Shown one piece after another: positions 9,479 to 17,330 of a stretch of 64,000 nt of DNA. The notes below the pieces were generated by a model, which did no database searches, had not been told where the DNA came from, and was given only the letters and a program-made list of their open reading frames with translations. Each line of letters starts with the position of its first letter. Position 1 is the first letter of the stretch. The position numbers and the translations under genes are program-made. Origin of the DNA: Pyrinomonadaceae bacterium (lineage in GTDB: Bacteria > Acidobacteriota > Blastocatellia > Pyrinomonadales > Pyrinomonadaceae). Location of the stretch: contig JAJQRF010000001.1 of NCBI GenBank assembly GCA_021228405.1, positions 248,001-312,000 on the forward strand, written 5' to 3'.

Positions 9479-9527
9479 GCACGGATAAATAAAAGCGGAA
9501 AAATCTGCATTTGTCCGTGTTTTTTTC
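9479..9527 (+). terminator. Rho-independent terminator between flgE and motA
   Basis: GCACGGATAAAT (9479-9490) pairs with ATTTGTCCGTG (9509-9519) with one G-U wobble, and a short inner helix is possible. Eight T residues follow immediately. It lies 35 bases before motA, separating the fliF-flgE transcript from the motor genes or acting as an attenuator for motA. Confidence 0.7.
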
Positions 9528-9561
9528 CAAACTCCATTAACTGAATAATCAGTAAATTTCT

Positions 9562-10422
9562 ATGTTTATTATTATTGGAATCGTCTTTACTCTGATTGCC
9601 GTGATCGGCGGTTTTATGATGGTCAACGGTCCGCTCGGAACGCTCATCCAGCCGTCCGAAATGGTCGTCATCATCGGTGCGGCGATTGGCGCGGCGATCA
9701 CGTCGAATCCGCTCAAATTCCTGCTCAAACTGACCAAATCTCTTCCGGCGGCGTTAAAGGGAACTCCATATAATAAAAACGCTTACTCGGAAGTTTTGCG
9801 GATGCAATACGACATTTTCGTGAACTCGAAGAAAAACGGTTTGCTTTCGCTCGAAGAAGATGTTAACAATCCTCATTCCTCATCGCTTTTCACGAAATAT
9901 CCGACCTTTGTTCACAATCATCACGCCGTCGAATTCTTTTGCGATGCGATGAAAATGCTCGTCAACGGCGCGTGTTCGCCCGAAGAACTCGAAATGATGC
10001 TCGATACCGAAATGGAAACGCATCACGAGGAAGCGGGACTTTCGCCGAATATGATTACGAAAATCGCCGAATCTCTGCCCGGACTCGGCATCGTCGCCGC
10101 CGTTCTGGGAATCGTCGTGACGATGCAGCATTTGGACGGACCGCCCGAAGAATTAGGGCATCACGTCGGCGCGGCACTCGTCGGAACGTTTCTCGGTCTG
10201 CTTCTTTCTTATGGAATGGTCGGACCGATCGCGGCAAATATGGAAGGTTTGAATCTGGACGAAACCAAATATTACAGCTGCTTGAAAACGGGCATCGTCG
10301 CTTTTGCATTCGGCGCGGCTCCGTCAACCGCTGTCGAGTTTGCCCGCAAAACCATTTTCAGTATCGACCGCCCGTCGAGTCAGGAATTGGAACCGCTTCT
10401 GAAGGAAATCAAACCGCGATAG
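9562..10422 (+). CDS. motA: Flagellar motor stator protein MotA
   Basis: MotA (286 aa) is the membrane stator subunit that, with MotB, conducts ions and pushes on FliG. Membrane segments are visible at residues about 1-25, 32-50, 173-195 and 205-225. Between them is the large cytoplasmic loop with the charged segment that contacts FliG. The final helices carry the PGLGIVAAVLGIVVTMQHL motif typical of the family. The start ATG follows an A/T-rich stretch without a strong ribosome site. motB follows after a repeat-built spacer. Confidence 0.96.
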   Translation: MFIIIGIVFTLIAVIGGFMMVNGPLGTLIQPSEMVVIIGAAIGAAITSNPLKFLLKLTKSLPAALKGTPYNKNAYSEVLRMQYDIFVNSKKNGLLSLEEDVNNPHSSSLFTKYPTFVHNHHAVEFFCDAMKMLVNGACSPEELEMMLDTEMETHHEEAGLSPNMITKIAESLPGLGIVAAVLGIVVTMQHLDGPPEELGHHVGAALVGTFLGLLLSYGMVGPIAANMEGLNLDETKYYSCLKTGIVAFAFGAAPSTAVEFARKTIFSIDRPSSQELEPLLKEIKPR

Positions 10423-10428
10423 TTTTTA

Positions 10429-10524
10429 GGATTTGGTCTTTGGTCTTTGGCTTTCGGGCTTCGACTGTAAATCAAGACATTTGTTAATCAAAAACCAAAG
10501 ACCGAAAACCGAAGACCAAAGACC
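10429..10524. repeat. Inverted intergenic repeat built from GGTCTTTG words between motA and motB
   Basis: The left arm (about 10429-10463) reads as consecutive GGTCTTTG-like 7-8-nt words. The right arm (about 10491-10524) is their reverse complement (CCAAAGACC, CCGAAGACC). The spacer is about 27 bases. The right arm ends eight bases before the motB ATG, so no normal Shine-Dalgarno sequence can fit. The left arm happens to be open in the motB frame, which makes a spurious 33-residue N-terminal extension possible on paper. Confidence 0.85.
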
Positions 10525-10531
10525 CAACTTT

Positions 10532-11587
10532 ATGGCTGAACCGAACAAAGACGAAGAGAATAAACCGAGGCGAAAAAAGAAAGCCGCCAAACATCACGCT
10601 GGACATCACGGCGGTGCGTGGAAGGTTGCGTTTGCCGATTTTATGACGGCAATGATGGCACTTTTTCTCGTTTTATGGTTGGTTTCGCAAGCCGATACAA
10701 AACTTAAACAGTCTATCGCGCAATATTTCCGTTCGCCCGGAGTTTTCGACACGATGAAAGGCGGAATCTTGTCGCAGGCGAAAAAAGTCAGCCGCGAACC
10801 GACGAGTCTGACCTCAAAGGATGACGAACAAGTGCTTTTCACGGTCGCGCAAAAACTGGAAAAAAGCATCAAATCCAGATCGGAATTCGACAAATATAAA
10901 GATCAAATCCGCATCAAGGTCACGGAAGAAGGCTTAATGATCGAACTGATCGACAAAGCCGAACGTGTTTCATTCCCGTCGGGAAGTGCGGAAATCGCGA
11001 CGGAAGCGCGAATGATCCTCGAAGAAATCGCCCGCGGGCTCTGCGAGATTCCGAACAAGATAAATATCGGCGGACACACGGACAGCCAGGTTTTCGCGTC
11101 TGATAACGGTTATACAAATTGGGAATTATCTGCTGACCGGGCAAATGCGGCGAGGCGCGTTTTGCAATCTATCTGTGTCGAACCTTCACAAATTAATCGG
11201 ATCGTCGGTTATGCCGACACCGAACCGCTCGACCCAACGGATAAAAATTCTCCCTCGAACCGTCGCATCAGCATTATGGTTCTCAGGCTCGCGGCGGAAA
11301 AAACCGAAGCCGCCGATGATAAAAAGGTTGTTGAAGAACTTGAAAAAAGCATCAGCGAAGATGAGGGCGTTAAAAAAGAGAGCAGGGAATCAACCGATCT
11401 AAAAAAAGATTCCAACTCAAAATTGTTAAACCCAAGCTCGTCACAAAAAACGGATGAACCGAAAAAAGAAACGAATTCTTCCGAAGGTGATGATAAGAAA
11501 GCCGCGAAAACAAAATTATTGAACGAAGGGGCAGTCAAAGTAGGTGAAGCGGACATCGTGCCGGATAAACCGAAAATCAAACAGTAA
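10532..11587 (+). CDS. motB: Flagellar motor stator protein MotB with long C-terminal tail
   Basis: MotB (351 aa from this start) anchors the stator to peptidoglycan. After a basic N-terminus, a single membrane helix (about residues 32-52) carries the FADFMTAMMALFLVLW signature, including the ion-binding aspartate. The OmpA-like peptidoglycan-binding domain follows (about 130-255; GGHTDSQ and LSADRANAARRVL). The last 85 residues are an unusual charged, Ser/Lys/Glu-rich tail. The start was placed at the ATG at 10532, not the in-frame ATG at 10433, because the upstream codons are the intergenic repeat and the family begins with the basic segment. Confidence 0.93.
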   Translation: MAEPNKDEENKPRRKKKAAKHHAGHHGGAWKVAFADFMTAMMALFLVLWLVSQADTKLKQSIAQYFRSPGVFDTMKGGILSQAKKVSREPTSLTSKDDEQVLFTVAQKLEKSIKSRSEFDKYKDQIRIKVTEEGLMIELIDKAERVSFPSGSAEIATEARMILEEIARGLCEIPNKINIGGHTDSQVFASDNGYTNWELSADRANAARRVLQSICVEPSQINRIVGYADTEPLDPTDKNSPSNRRISIMVLRLAAEKTEAADDKKVVEELEKSISEDEGVKKESRESTDLKKDSNSKLLNPSSSQKTDEPKKETNSSEGDDKKAAKTKLLNEGAVKVGEADIVPDKPKIKQ

Positions 11588-11608
11588 ATTCACGACGCGT
11601 AGAAAAAT

Positions 11609-12475
11609 ATGAAATTAACCGTAAAGTTGCTTCCAAAATCGATCTCAATATTTTTGATCCTGATGCTCCTATTATCGTTCAGCACCGTTTTTATGAGCGG
11701 CTGTAGTTCCTCGAAGGCTTCCGAGGAAAAATCAAAATCGAAAAAGAAAAAATCAGCCGCTGAAGAGGAAGAAGAACCTGAAAAGGAAGAAGCCAAGGAA
11801 GAAAAGAAAGACGAAGACCAGAAAACCGAAAAAACCGAAAAATCCGAAAAAGCCGAAAAGAAAGGCGATAAGAAAGACGAAAAAGTTGAAAAAGGTCTTT
11901 CGGGCGAAGAAATCTGGAAGGATTTAATGGTAGGCAATAAGCATTTCGTTGCCGGAACACACACCACGCCGAAGCTCGTTTCAATGCGTCAGAGTTTGGT
12001 CAACGGGCAGAAACCGAAAGCCATCATTCTCGGTTGTGCGGATAGCCGCGTTCCGCCCGAACTTCTTTTTGACAAAAATCTCGGCGAAATCTTTGTCGTG
12101 CGTGATGCGGGAAACATTCCCGATCCGGTTGTGCTGGGAAGCATTGAATATGCCGTCGAACATCTTCACGCTAATCTGATCGTAATTCTCGGTCACGAAA
12201 GTTGCGGCGCAGTTGCGGCGGCAGTTTCGGATGAAGAAATGCCGACCAAAAATCTACAGGCAATCGTTGACCGCATCAAACCTGCCTTTGAAGGCTCGAC
12301 AGCTTGTCCGCTCGGCGGGAAGAGCAATATGGACTGCGTAAAATTAAATATTGACCGCAGTGCTGAGGAAGTCTTGAAACAAAGCCCGATCATCAAAGAA
12401 GCGGTCAAAGAAGGTTTGACCATTGTGAAGGCTGTTTACAAGCTCGATACCGGTGAAGTTACTCGCTTGAACTAA
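11609..12475 (+). CDS. Lipoprotein beta-carbonic anhydrase
   Basis: Beta-class carbonic anhydrases are zinc enzymes that interconvert CO2 and bicarbonate. Here the zinc ligands and catalytic dyad are intact: C143, D145 and R147 in GCADSR, then H196 and C199 in GHESCG. The protein (288 aa) begins with a signal peptide ending in a lipobox-like MSGC (C32), so it is probably a lipid-anchored extracytoplasmic enzyme, unlike most cytoplasmic members. Residues 36-95 form a Lys/Glu-rich linker before the catalytic domain. It sits between motB and fliL in the same direction and is followed by a strong terminator. Its link to the motor is unexplained; local pH or bicarbonate control at the envelope is speculation. 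Confidence 0.9.
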   Translation: MKLTVKLLPKSISIFLILMLLLSFSTVFMSGCSSSKASEEKSKSKKKKSAAEEEEEPEKEEAKEEKKDEDQKTEKTEKSEKAEKKGDKKDEKVEKGLSGEEIWKDLMVGNKHFVAGTHTTPKLVSMRQSLVNGQKPKAIILGCADSRVPPELLFDKNLGEIFVVRDAGNIPDPVVLGSIEYAVEHLHANLIVILGHESCGAVAAAVSDEEMPTKNLQAIVDRIKPAFEGSTACPLGGKSNMDCVKLNIDRSAEEVLKQSPIIKEAVKEGLTIVKAVYKLDTGEVTRLN

Positions 12476-12493
12476 ACGCTTTATCGGAATCAA

Positions 12494-12546
12494 GCTCGAA
12501 TCCGCAACGTTAAATTTAACGTTGCGGATTCGAGCCGTTTTTATTT
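12494..12546 (+). terminator. Strong rho-independent terminator after the carbonic anhydrase gene
   Basis: Bases 12494-12535 are a perfect 42-nt palindrome (each arm 21 bases, beginning GCTCGAATCCGCAACGTTAA), followed by CGTTTTTATTTT. This is the strongest terminator in the flagellar region. It implies that fliL onward has its own promoter or depends on read-through. Confidence 0.88.
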
Positions 12547-12688
12547 TGAAGTGTCGGTTCGTTGACGCGTCTTGTCAAAAAAAAGTCGTAAGTTCTGGAA
12601 AAAAGCCCGAATTATCATTAAAAAACAGCGCAAGGACGTGTTTTTCGTTCTGGCACAAGTTTCGCAAAACTATCGAATGGAGGATTCT

Positions 12689-13324
12689 ATGTCCGAAGAA
12701 AATAACGAAATGCCGGTCGCCGGAGAAGAAACCGCACCGGGCGGCGGCGGTAAAAAGAAATTAATATTACTTGTTCTGATCGTCCTTTTGCTTGTCGGCG
12801 GCGGCGGTGCCGGAGCATTTTTTTTCCTGAAAGGTTCAACTGAGGAGGGCGAAGAAACCGCCGAAGCCGAAAAGCCTGAAAAAAAATCGAGTAAGAAAAA
12901 GGCTCTGGAAGAAGATGAAGAAGAGGAAGAACCAGCCGACCCGAAAAGCGGAAAAACTTCGTCAGCCTCGAAAAGCTCGCTCAAATCCGCAATTCCGAAC
13001 GATGAAGATGTCAAACATATCATCGAGCTTCAGCCTTTTATCGTGAATCTTGCCGACGAAGATCAGGCGCGTTATCTGCGTTTGAGCGTCAGTGTCGGAA
13101 TCGGCGGCGAAGAAGGCGGAAAGGAGGAAAAAGCCGATCCGATCTTTATCACACGCGTCAGAAACGCGATGCTTGCCGTACTTTCCGTTAAATCTTCCGA
13201 AGAAGTTCTGACGGTCGAAGGCAAAGCGAAACTCAGAAAGGAATTGCTCAAAGCCGCTCAAACCGCCTCGGAAGAACCGCACGTCGAAGCCATTTACATT
13301 ACCGATTTTATTGTTCAGCTCTAA
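12689..13324 (+). CDS. fliL: Flagellar basal body-associated protein FliL
   Basis: FliL (211 aa) is a single-pass membrane protein that surrounds and stabilises stators. After a short cytoplasmic Gly-rich segment there is a membrane helix (about residues 25-48) and an acidic/lysine-rich linker (about 55-105). The periplasmic FliL domain follows (RYLRLSVSVGIG, then AMLAVLSVKSSEEVLT near the end). The ATG at 12689 was chosen because GGAGG lies six bases upstream; an upstream in-frame TTG at 12572 would add 39 poorly conserved residues. fliN follows after six bases; fliM, usually between them, is absent here. Confidence 0.92.
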   Translation: MSEENNEMPVAGEETAPGGGGKKKLILLVLIVLLLVGGGGAGAFFFLKGSTEEGEETAEAEKPEKKSSKKKALEEDEEEEEPADPKSGKTSSASKSSLKSAIPNDEDVKHIIELQPFIVNLADEDQARYLRLSVSVGIGGEEGGKEEKADPIFITRVRNAMLAVLSVKSSEEVLTVEGKAKLRKELLKAAQTASEEPHVEAIYITDFIVQL

Positions 13325-13330
13325 AGGAAA

Positions 13331-13597
13331 ATGAAACAGCACAACGAAGAAACAATCAAATCCTGGCAGAATTTTATGGATTTGCGGTTGCCTTTGTCGG
13401 TTGAACTCGGCAGGGCAAAACTGAAAATCCGTGAAATTCTCGAACTCGAACCGTCGAGCGTTATCAAACTTTCGCGTTCGACGGGCGAAGGCGTTGAGAT
13501 ATGCAGTGATAATCAACCGCTCGTGCGCGGTGAAATTATCGCTATCGAAGACCGCGCCGGAGTCCGCATCAATGAAATCGTCAAAGAAGAAGAGTAA
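13331..13597 (+). CDS. fliN: Flagellar motor switch protein FliN (SpoA domain)
   Basis: This 88-aa protein is essentially one SpoA/FliN domain. The conserved sequence is LPLSVELGRAKLKIREILEL, then a central V-x-L-x-R, then GEIIAIEDRAGVRINEI. FliN builds the bottom of the C ring and binds FliH for export targeting. The start follows AAAGGAAA. It abuts fliO with no gap. Its short length is normal for FliN. No FliM-type chemotaxis-binding N-terminus is present, so it does not replace FliM. Confidence 0.93.
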   Translation: MKQHNEETIKSWQNFMDLRLPLSVELGRAKLKIREILELEPSSVIKLSRSTGEGVEICSDNQPLVRGEIIAIEDRAGVRINEIVKEEE

Positions 13598-14179
13598 ATG
13601 AAAACGAATCCAGTCTTAAAATTTTTGTGCGGAATTCTGCTGTTACAGTTTGCGGTTTTCGGTGTTACGGCGCAGGAAACGAACGCAAATGTTCAGCAAA
13701 ATCAGAGTGAAACTCAGGTTTTAGGCGAAAACGAACGAATTCCTTTTATGCAGACTGAAGAATCGGCAAAACAAGCGGATTCAGGTAGTGGAAGTCTTAT
13801 CCTGAGAACTTTCGGCGCGATGCTTCTGATCGTCGGCGTGATTTTTTTCGGTGCGTGGACGATGAAAAAGTTAGGGTTCGTAAAATCTCCCGCAGTTTCG
13901 TTATCGGACGCGCCCGAGCTTTCTGTTTTGAATTCGGTTTCGATTGGGAATAATCAAACGATTTCGGCGATCAAGTTCGGCGAAAAGATTTTGCTGGTCG
14001 GTTCGACCGCGCAATCCTTTACGCTTTTGGCGGAAAACGCGGGAAATGAAGCGATTAATGCGGAAAATCCGCGTTCGGTCGCGGAGCTTTTGGCGGAGGA
14101 AAACTTCGATTTTGAAGCTGAATTGTCGCAGGCGCAAAAGCGTCTGGGACTATTTCAGGAGAAAGGAGAAGAAATTTAA
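13598..14179 (+). CDS. fliO: Flagellar biosynthetic protein FliO
   Basis: FliO (193 aa) helps assemble the FliP pore of the export gate. A signal peptide (residues about 1-26, cleaved near TAQ) precedes a Gln/Asn-rich periplasmic segment and one membrane helix (about 68-88). A cytoplasmic domain follows with the typical L-S-V-x-I-G-N-N-Q motif. The start codon directly follows the fliN stop, and the last base overlaps the fliP start. FliO is poorly conserved; position and topology carry the call. Confidence 0.88.
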   Translation: MKTNPVLKFLCGILLLQFAVFGVTAQETNANVQQNQSETQVLGENERIPFMQTEESAKQADSGSGSLILRTFGAMLLIVGVIFFGAWTMKKLGFVKSPAVSLSDAPELSVLNSVSIGNNQTISAIKFGEKILLVGSTAQSFTLLAENAGNEAINAENPRSVAELLAEENFDFEAELSQAQKRLGLFQEKGEEI

Positions 14180-14940
14180 TGAAATCGTTTCTTTTATCCG
14201 CTTTTTTCTTTTTCCTTTTATTTTTCAGCTTTTCATATTCGGCAAACGCCCAACCCAACCCGCCGAATGCGCCTACTGCGCCCGAAGTCAAGGTCGATCT
14301 GAGTAAGACCGCGAACAGTTCGACACCTTTGCAGATCATCGTTCTGCTGACGGTTTTGAGTTTTATCCCGGCTCTGCTCATTTCGATGACGTGCTTCACG
14401 CGGCTGATCGTGGTATTTCACTTTCTGCGGCAGGCACTCGGAACGCAGGAAACGCCGAATAATCAGGTTTTGCTCGGGCTTTCGCTTTTCATCACGCTGT
14501 TCGTGATGTCGCCCACGCTCACGCAAATCTACAACGAAGCCTACAAACCGATGTCCGAAGGTGTGATGACACAAGCCGAAGCGTTGGAAAAAGGACTCGT
14601 TCCGCTTCGTGCGTATATGCTCAAGCACACGCGTGAGAAGGATTTGGCACTTTTTCTGCGGATGGCGAAAGCACCGCGTCCGAACACGCCCGACGACGTT
14701 CCGACGACTTCGCTGATTCCGGCTTTTATGATCTCGGAACTCAAAACGGCGTTTCAGATCGGATTCGTTTTATTTCTCCCGTTTTTAGTGATAGATTTGG
14801 CGGTTTCGAGCGTCCTGCTCTCGATGGGAATGATGCAACTGCCGCCCGTGATCGTTTCGATGCCGCTGAAAATACTGCTTTTCGTGATGGTTGACGGTTG
14901 GTATCTGATCGTCGGCTCGCTCGTCAAAAGTGTGATGTGA
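14179..14940 (+). CDS. fliP: Flagellar export gate protein FliP
   Basis: FliP (253 aa) forms the pentameric core of the flagellar type III export pore. A cleavable signal sequence (residues about 1-24) is followed by four membrane segments. The signatures are FIPALLISMTCFTRLIVVFH, LRQALGTQETPNNQVLLGL and PFLVIDLAVSSVLLSMGMMQLPP. AAAGGAGAAG lies just before the ATG. fliQ follows after a 78-base repeat hairpin. Length and motifs are typical. Confidence 0.97.
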   Translation: MKSFLLSAFFFFLLFFSFSYSANAQPNPPNAPTAPEVKVDLSKTANSSTPLQIIVLLTVLSFIPALLISMTCFTRLIVVFHFLRQALGTQETPNNQVLLGLSLFITLFVMSPTLTQIYNEAYKPMSEGVMTQAEALEKGLVPLRAYMLKHTREKDLALFLRMAKAPRPNTPDDVPTTSLIPAFMISELKTAFQIGFVLFLPFLVIDLAVSSVLLSMGMMQLPPVIVSMPLKILLFVMVDGWYLIVGSLVKSVM

Positions 14941-14943
14941 AAA

Positions 14944-15014
14944 CAGTGGTCGGTGGTCAGAAGTCAGTAAACAGAAGAACTATCTGACCACCGACCACTG
15001 ACCACCGACTACCG
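14944..15014. repeat. Inverted intergenic repeat built from GGTCGGT/GGTCAGT words between fliP and fliQ
   Basis: The left arm (14944-14968) is a run of 7-nt words of the form GGTCGGT or GGTCAG. The right arm (about 14984-15014) is their reverse complement (CTGACCACCGACC and further units). The element occupies the whole gap and ends four to five bases before the fliQ ATG. No ribosome-binding sequence is visible. Confidence 0.85.
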
Positions 15015-15018
15015 ATTT

Positions 15019-15288
15019 ATGAATGACGCATTAATTATTTCTTTGATCCAGAACGCGCTTTCGACTTTGATGTGGATTTGCGCGCCGATGATGATCGCGG
15101 CGATTGTGATCGGGGTTATCGTCAGCTTGATTCAGACGTTGACTTCGATTCAAGACCAGACTTTTTCGTTTGCGCCGCGCGTGATCGTTATTTTCGGTGT
15201 TTTCCTGTTTATATTTCCCTGGATATTGCGGATTTTGATAACCTTCACGTCATCTATCTTCAGCGATTTTTCGCAGTTCATCAAATAA
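15019..15288 (+). CDS. fliQ: Flagellar export gate protein FliQ
   Basis: FliQ (89 aa) wraps around the FliP/FliR core as part of the export gate. Two long membrane helices (about residues 15-40 and 52-75) and the family block IQTLTSIQDQTFSFAPR are clear. The ATG follows directly after the repeat hairpin without a recognisable Shine-Dalgarno sequence. fliR begins five bases after the stop codon. Confidence 0.95.
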   Translation: MNDALIISLIQNALSTLMWICAPMMIAAIVIGVIVSLIQTLTSIQDQTFSFAPRVIVIFGVFLFIFPWILRILITFTSSIFSDFSQFIK

Positions 15289-15292
15289 AAAA

Positions 15293-16069
15293 TTGGAACC
15301 TTTTGAAGTCCCATTGCGCCCGTTTTTAGTTTTTCTCGTCGTCTTGGCGAGAATCGGCGGTTTGGTGACTTTTGCGCCGTTCTGGTCGCACCGCGCCGCA
15401 AATACAAAGATTCGCATAATCCTCGCACTCGTTTTGGCTTTAGCTTTAACGCCGCTTCTGGCAAATAAACTCGAAACTCCGCCGAGCGAAAGTTACGCGC
15501 TGGGAATCGTTTTGATGGGCGAGGTCGTGATCGGTTTGATCTTCGGATTTGCGGGAAAACTGATCTTTTCGGGATTGGAACTGGCGGCGCATTTCATCGG
15601 GGCGCAGATGGGATTTTCGCTTGCGGGAACGATCGATCCTTCGACGCAGGCGCAGACGACGGCTTTCGGCATTATCGCGCAGATGCTCGGATTGATGGTT
15701 TTGCTCGGCGCGGACGGGCATCATTGGTTTCTGGCGGCGGCGGTGAAAAGTTTTTCGACGACCACGCCGGGAAGTTTTTCGTTTTCGCCGCAGCTTCTCG
15801 AAATAATTTTGCGTCTTTCGGCGGATGCTTTGGTGATCGGCGTGACGCTCGCCGCGCCCGCGATCATCGTTTTGCTGGCGGTCGAATTTGCGCTCGAATT
15901 TTTCGGACGATCCGCACCGCAGTTTCAGGTTTTCATCCTCGGCTTCCCGGTAAAGATCGCGGTCGGTTTCTGGGTCGTCGGCGCGTCGCTCTATTTTCTG
16001 CCGAACGCGATGCGCGACGTTCTGGCGCAAATGTATCACGGATTGGTGAAAATATTGGGAATAATGTGA
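15293..16069 (+). CDS. fliR: Flagellar export gate protein FliR
   Basis: FliR (258 aa) completes the FliPQR export pore. Six or so membrane segments are visible, with the conserved GEVVIGLIFGFAGKL and the G-x-Q-M-G-F-S block. The start is most likely the TTG at 15293, five bases after fliQ, because the following residues match the usual N-terminal region; there is no better in-frame ATG before the first helix. A GGATTTT-word hairpin separates it from flhB. Confidence 0.94.
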   Translation: MEPFEVPLRPFLVFLVVLARIGGLVTFAPFWSHRAANTKIRIILALVLALALTPLLANKLETPPSESYALGIVLMGEVVIGLIFGFAGKLIFSGLELAAHFIGAQMGFSLAGTIDPSTQAQTTAFGIIAQMLGLMVLLGADGHHWFLAAAVKSFSTTTPGSFSFSPQLLEIILRLSADALVIGVTLAAPAIIVLLAVEFALEFFGRSAPQFQVFILGFPVKIAVGFWVVGASLYFLPNAMRDVLAQMYHGLVKILGIM

Positions 16070-16071
16070 GG

Positions 16072-16186
16072 CGATTTTGGATTTTGGATTTTGGATTTTA
16101 GATTAAATACATTTGTTATTGAATTAAAACCAAACTTCATAAGAATTAAAATCAATCCAAAATCCAAAATCCAAAATCCAAAATCG
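16072..16186. repeat. Inverted intergenic repeat built from GGATTTT words between fliR and flhB
   Basis: The left arm (about 16073-16103) is four successive 7-nt GATTTTG words. The right arm (about 16152-16186) is four to five copies of the reverse complement CCAAAAT. They are separated by about 48 A/T-rich bases. The element starts three bases after the fliR stop and ends four bases before the flhB ATG. It is the clearest member of this hairpin class. Confidence 0.9.
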
Positions 16187-16190
16187 AATT

Positions 16191-17246
16191 ATGTCTTCGG
16201 AACGCACAGAGAAAGCCACGCCGAAAAAGCGTGAAGATGCCAAAAAGGAAGGGCGGATTGCGCGCGGGGCGGAGCTTCCGGCGGCTTTGACGTTTCTCGG
16301 GGCGTTGTTTGCGGTGAAATGGGTGAGTGCGGAGATTTTTGCGAAAATGGGATTTTTTATGCAGAATTCGGCGCACAATATTGCCGAACTCAAAGTTTTG
16401 CATCCCGAAGATGTGCACGTTCTGATTATCGAATCGATCAAGGTTCTCGCTTATTTCGCGATTCCCGTCGTGCTCGTCGCTTTTGTCGCGAGCATCGCAG
16501 GAAACTTTGCGCAGGGCGGATTCACGCTTTTGCCCGGCGCGCTCAAACCGAAAGCCGACAGATTTAATCCGGCGCAGAACATCAAACGCATTTTCAGTGC
16601 CGATTCGGTCGTCAATCTGCTGAAAAGCGTCTTAAAACTTTTATTTATCGGCGCGGTTGCATACAGCGTTCTGACACCTGTTTTTGAAACTGCGCCGACT
16701 TTGGTTAATGCGCCGATCGGGACGGTCGCGGTCAGGCTGGGCGAAACCATTTACAATCTCGCTTTTCGCGTCGGGCTGATCCTGCTTGCGCTCGCGCTCG
16801 CCGATTACGGTTATGCGTGGTATAAACACGAAAAATCACTGCGGATGACGAAACAGGAAATCCGCGACGAATATAAAAACCAGGAAGGCGATCCGATGGT
16901 CAAAGGGCAACGCCGCCGTGCCGCCCGCGCGCTCGTGCAAAAACGTTCGCTCGGTGCAGTTCCGACCGCGAACGTCGTCATCACGAACCCGACACATTTT
17001 GCCGTCGCCCTGCGCTATGACCGCGATAAGGATGCCGCGCCGGTCGTCGTGGCAAAAGGCGTTGACCATTTCGCGAAACAAATCCGCGAAATTGCGAAAA
17101 AGAACGACGTGCCGCTCGTCGAAAATCCGCCGCTTGCACGCGCGCTCTACAAAATGGTCGAACCCGACCAGATCATTCCCGTCGAATTTTTCGGCGCGGT
17201 CGCTGAAATTCTTGCGTTCGTTTTCAAGCAAAAGGAAAAAATTTAA
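16191..17246 (+). CDS. flhB: Flagellar export switch protein FlhB
   Basis: FlhB (351 aa) is the export-gate protein whose self-cleavage, triggered by FliK, switches export from hook to filament substrates. The N-terminus (ERTEKATPKKREDAKKEG) is typical. Four membrane helices follow, then the cytoplasmic domain with the autocleavage site NPTH (about residue 266-269, in VVITNPTHFAVALRYD). The gene ends the visible flagellar run; flhA, often next, is not present downstream. A terminator-like hairpin follows. Confidence 0.97.
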   Translation: MSSERTEKATPKKREDAKKEGRIARGAELPAALTFLGALFAVKWVSAEIFAKMGFFMQNSAHNIAELKVLHPEDVHVLIIESIKVLAYFAIPVVLVAFVASIAGNFAQGGFTLLPGALKPKADRFNPAQNIKRIFSADSVVNLLKSVLKLLFIGAVAYSVLTPVFETAPTLVNAPIGTVAVRLGETIYNLAFRVGLILLALALADYGYAWYKHEKSLRMTKQEIRDEYKNQEGDPMVKGQRRRAARALVQKRSLGAVPTANVVITNPTHFAVALRYDRDKDAAPVVVAKGVDHFAKQIREIAKKNDVPLVENPPLARALYKMVEPDQIIPVEFFGAVAEILAFVFKQKEKI

Positions 17247-17298
17247 TAGTTTGAGGATTGAAACAATTTGAATATTACTCGGAAAAGAAAAATCTCTC

Positions 17299-17330
17299 CT
17301 TCTTACAAAGTAAGGAAGCTTTTTCTGTTT
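17299..17330 (+). terminator. Probable terminator after flhB
   Basis: TTCTTAC (17300-17306) pairs with GTAAGGAA (17310-17317) with one G-T wobble around an AAA loop, followed by CTTTTTCTGTTTT. The stem is short but placed about 50 bases after the last flagellar stop codon. Confidence 0.5.

Noticed and set aside
10433-10531. N-terminal extension of MotB from an ATG at 10433
   Set aside because: The 33 codons are the intergenic repeat element. The conserved MotB sequence begins after the ATG at 10532.
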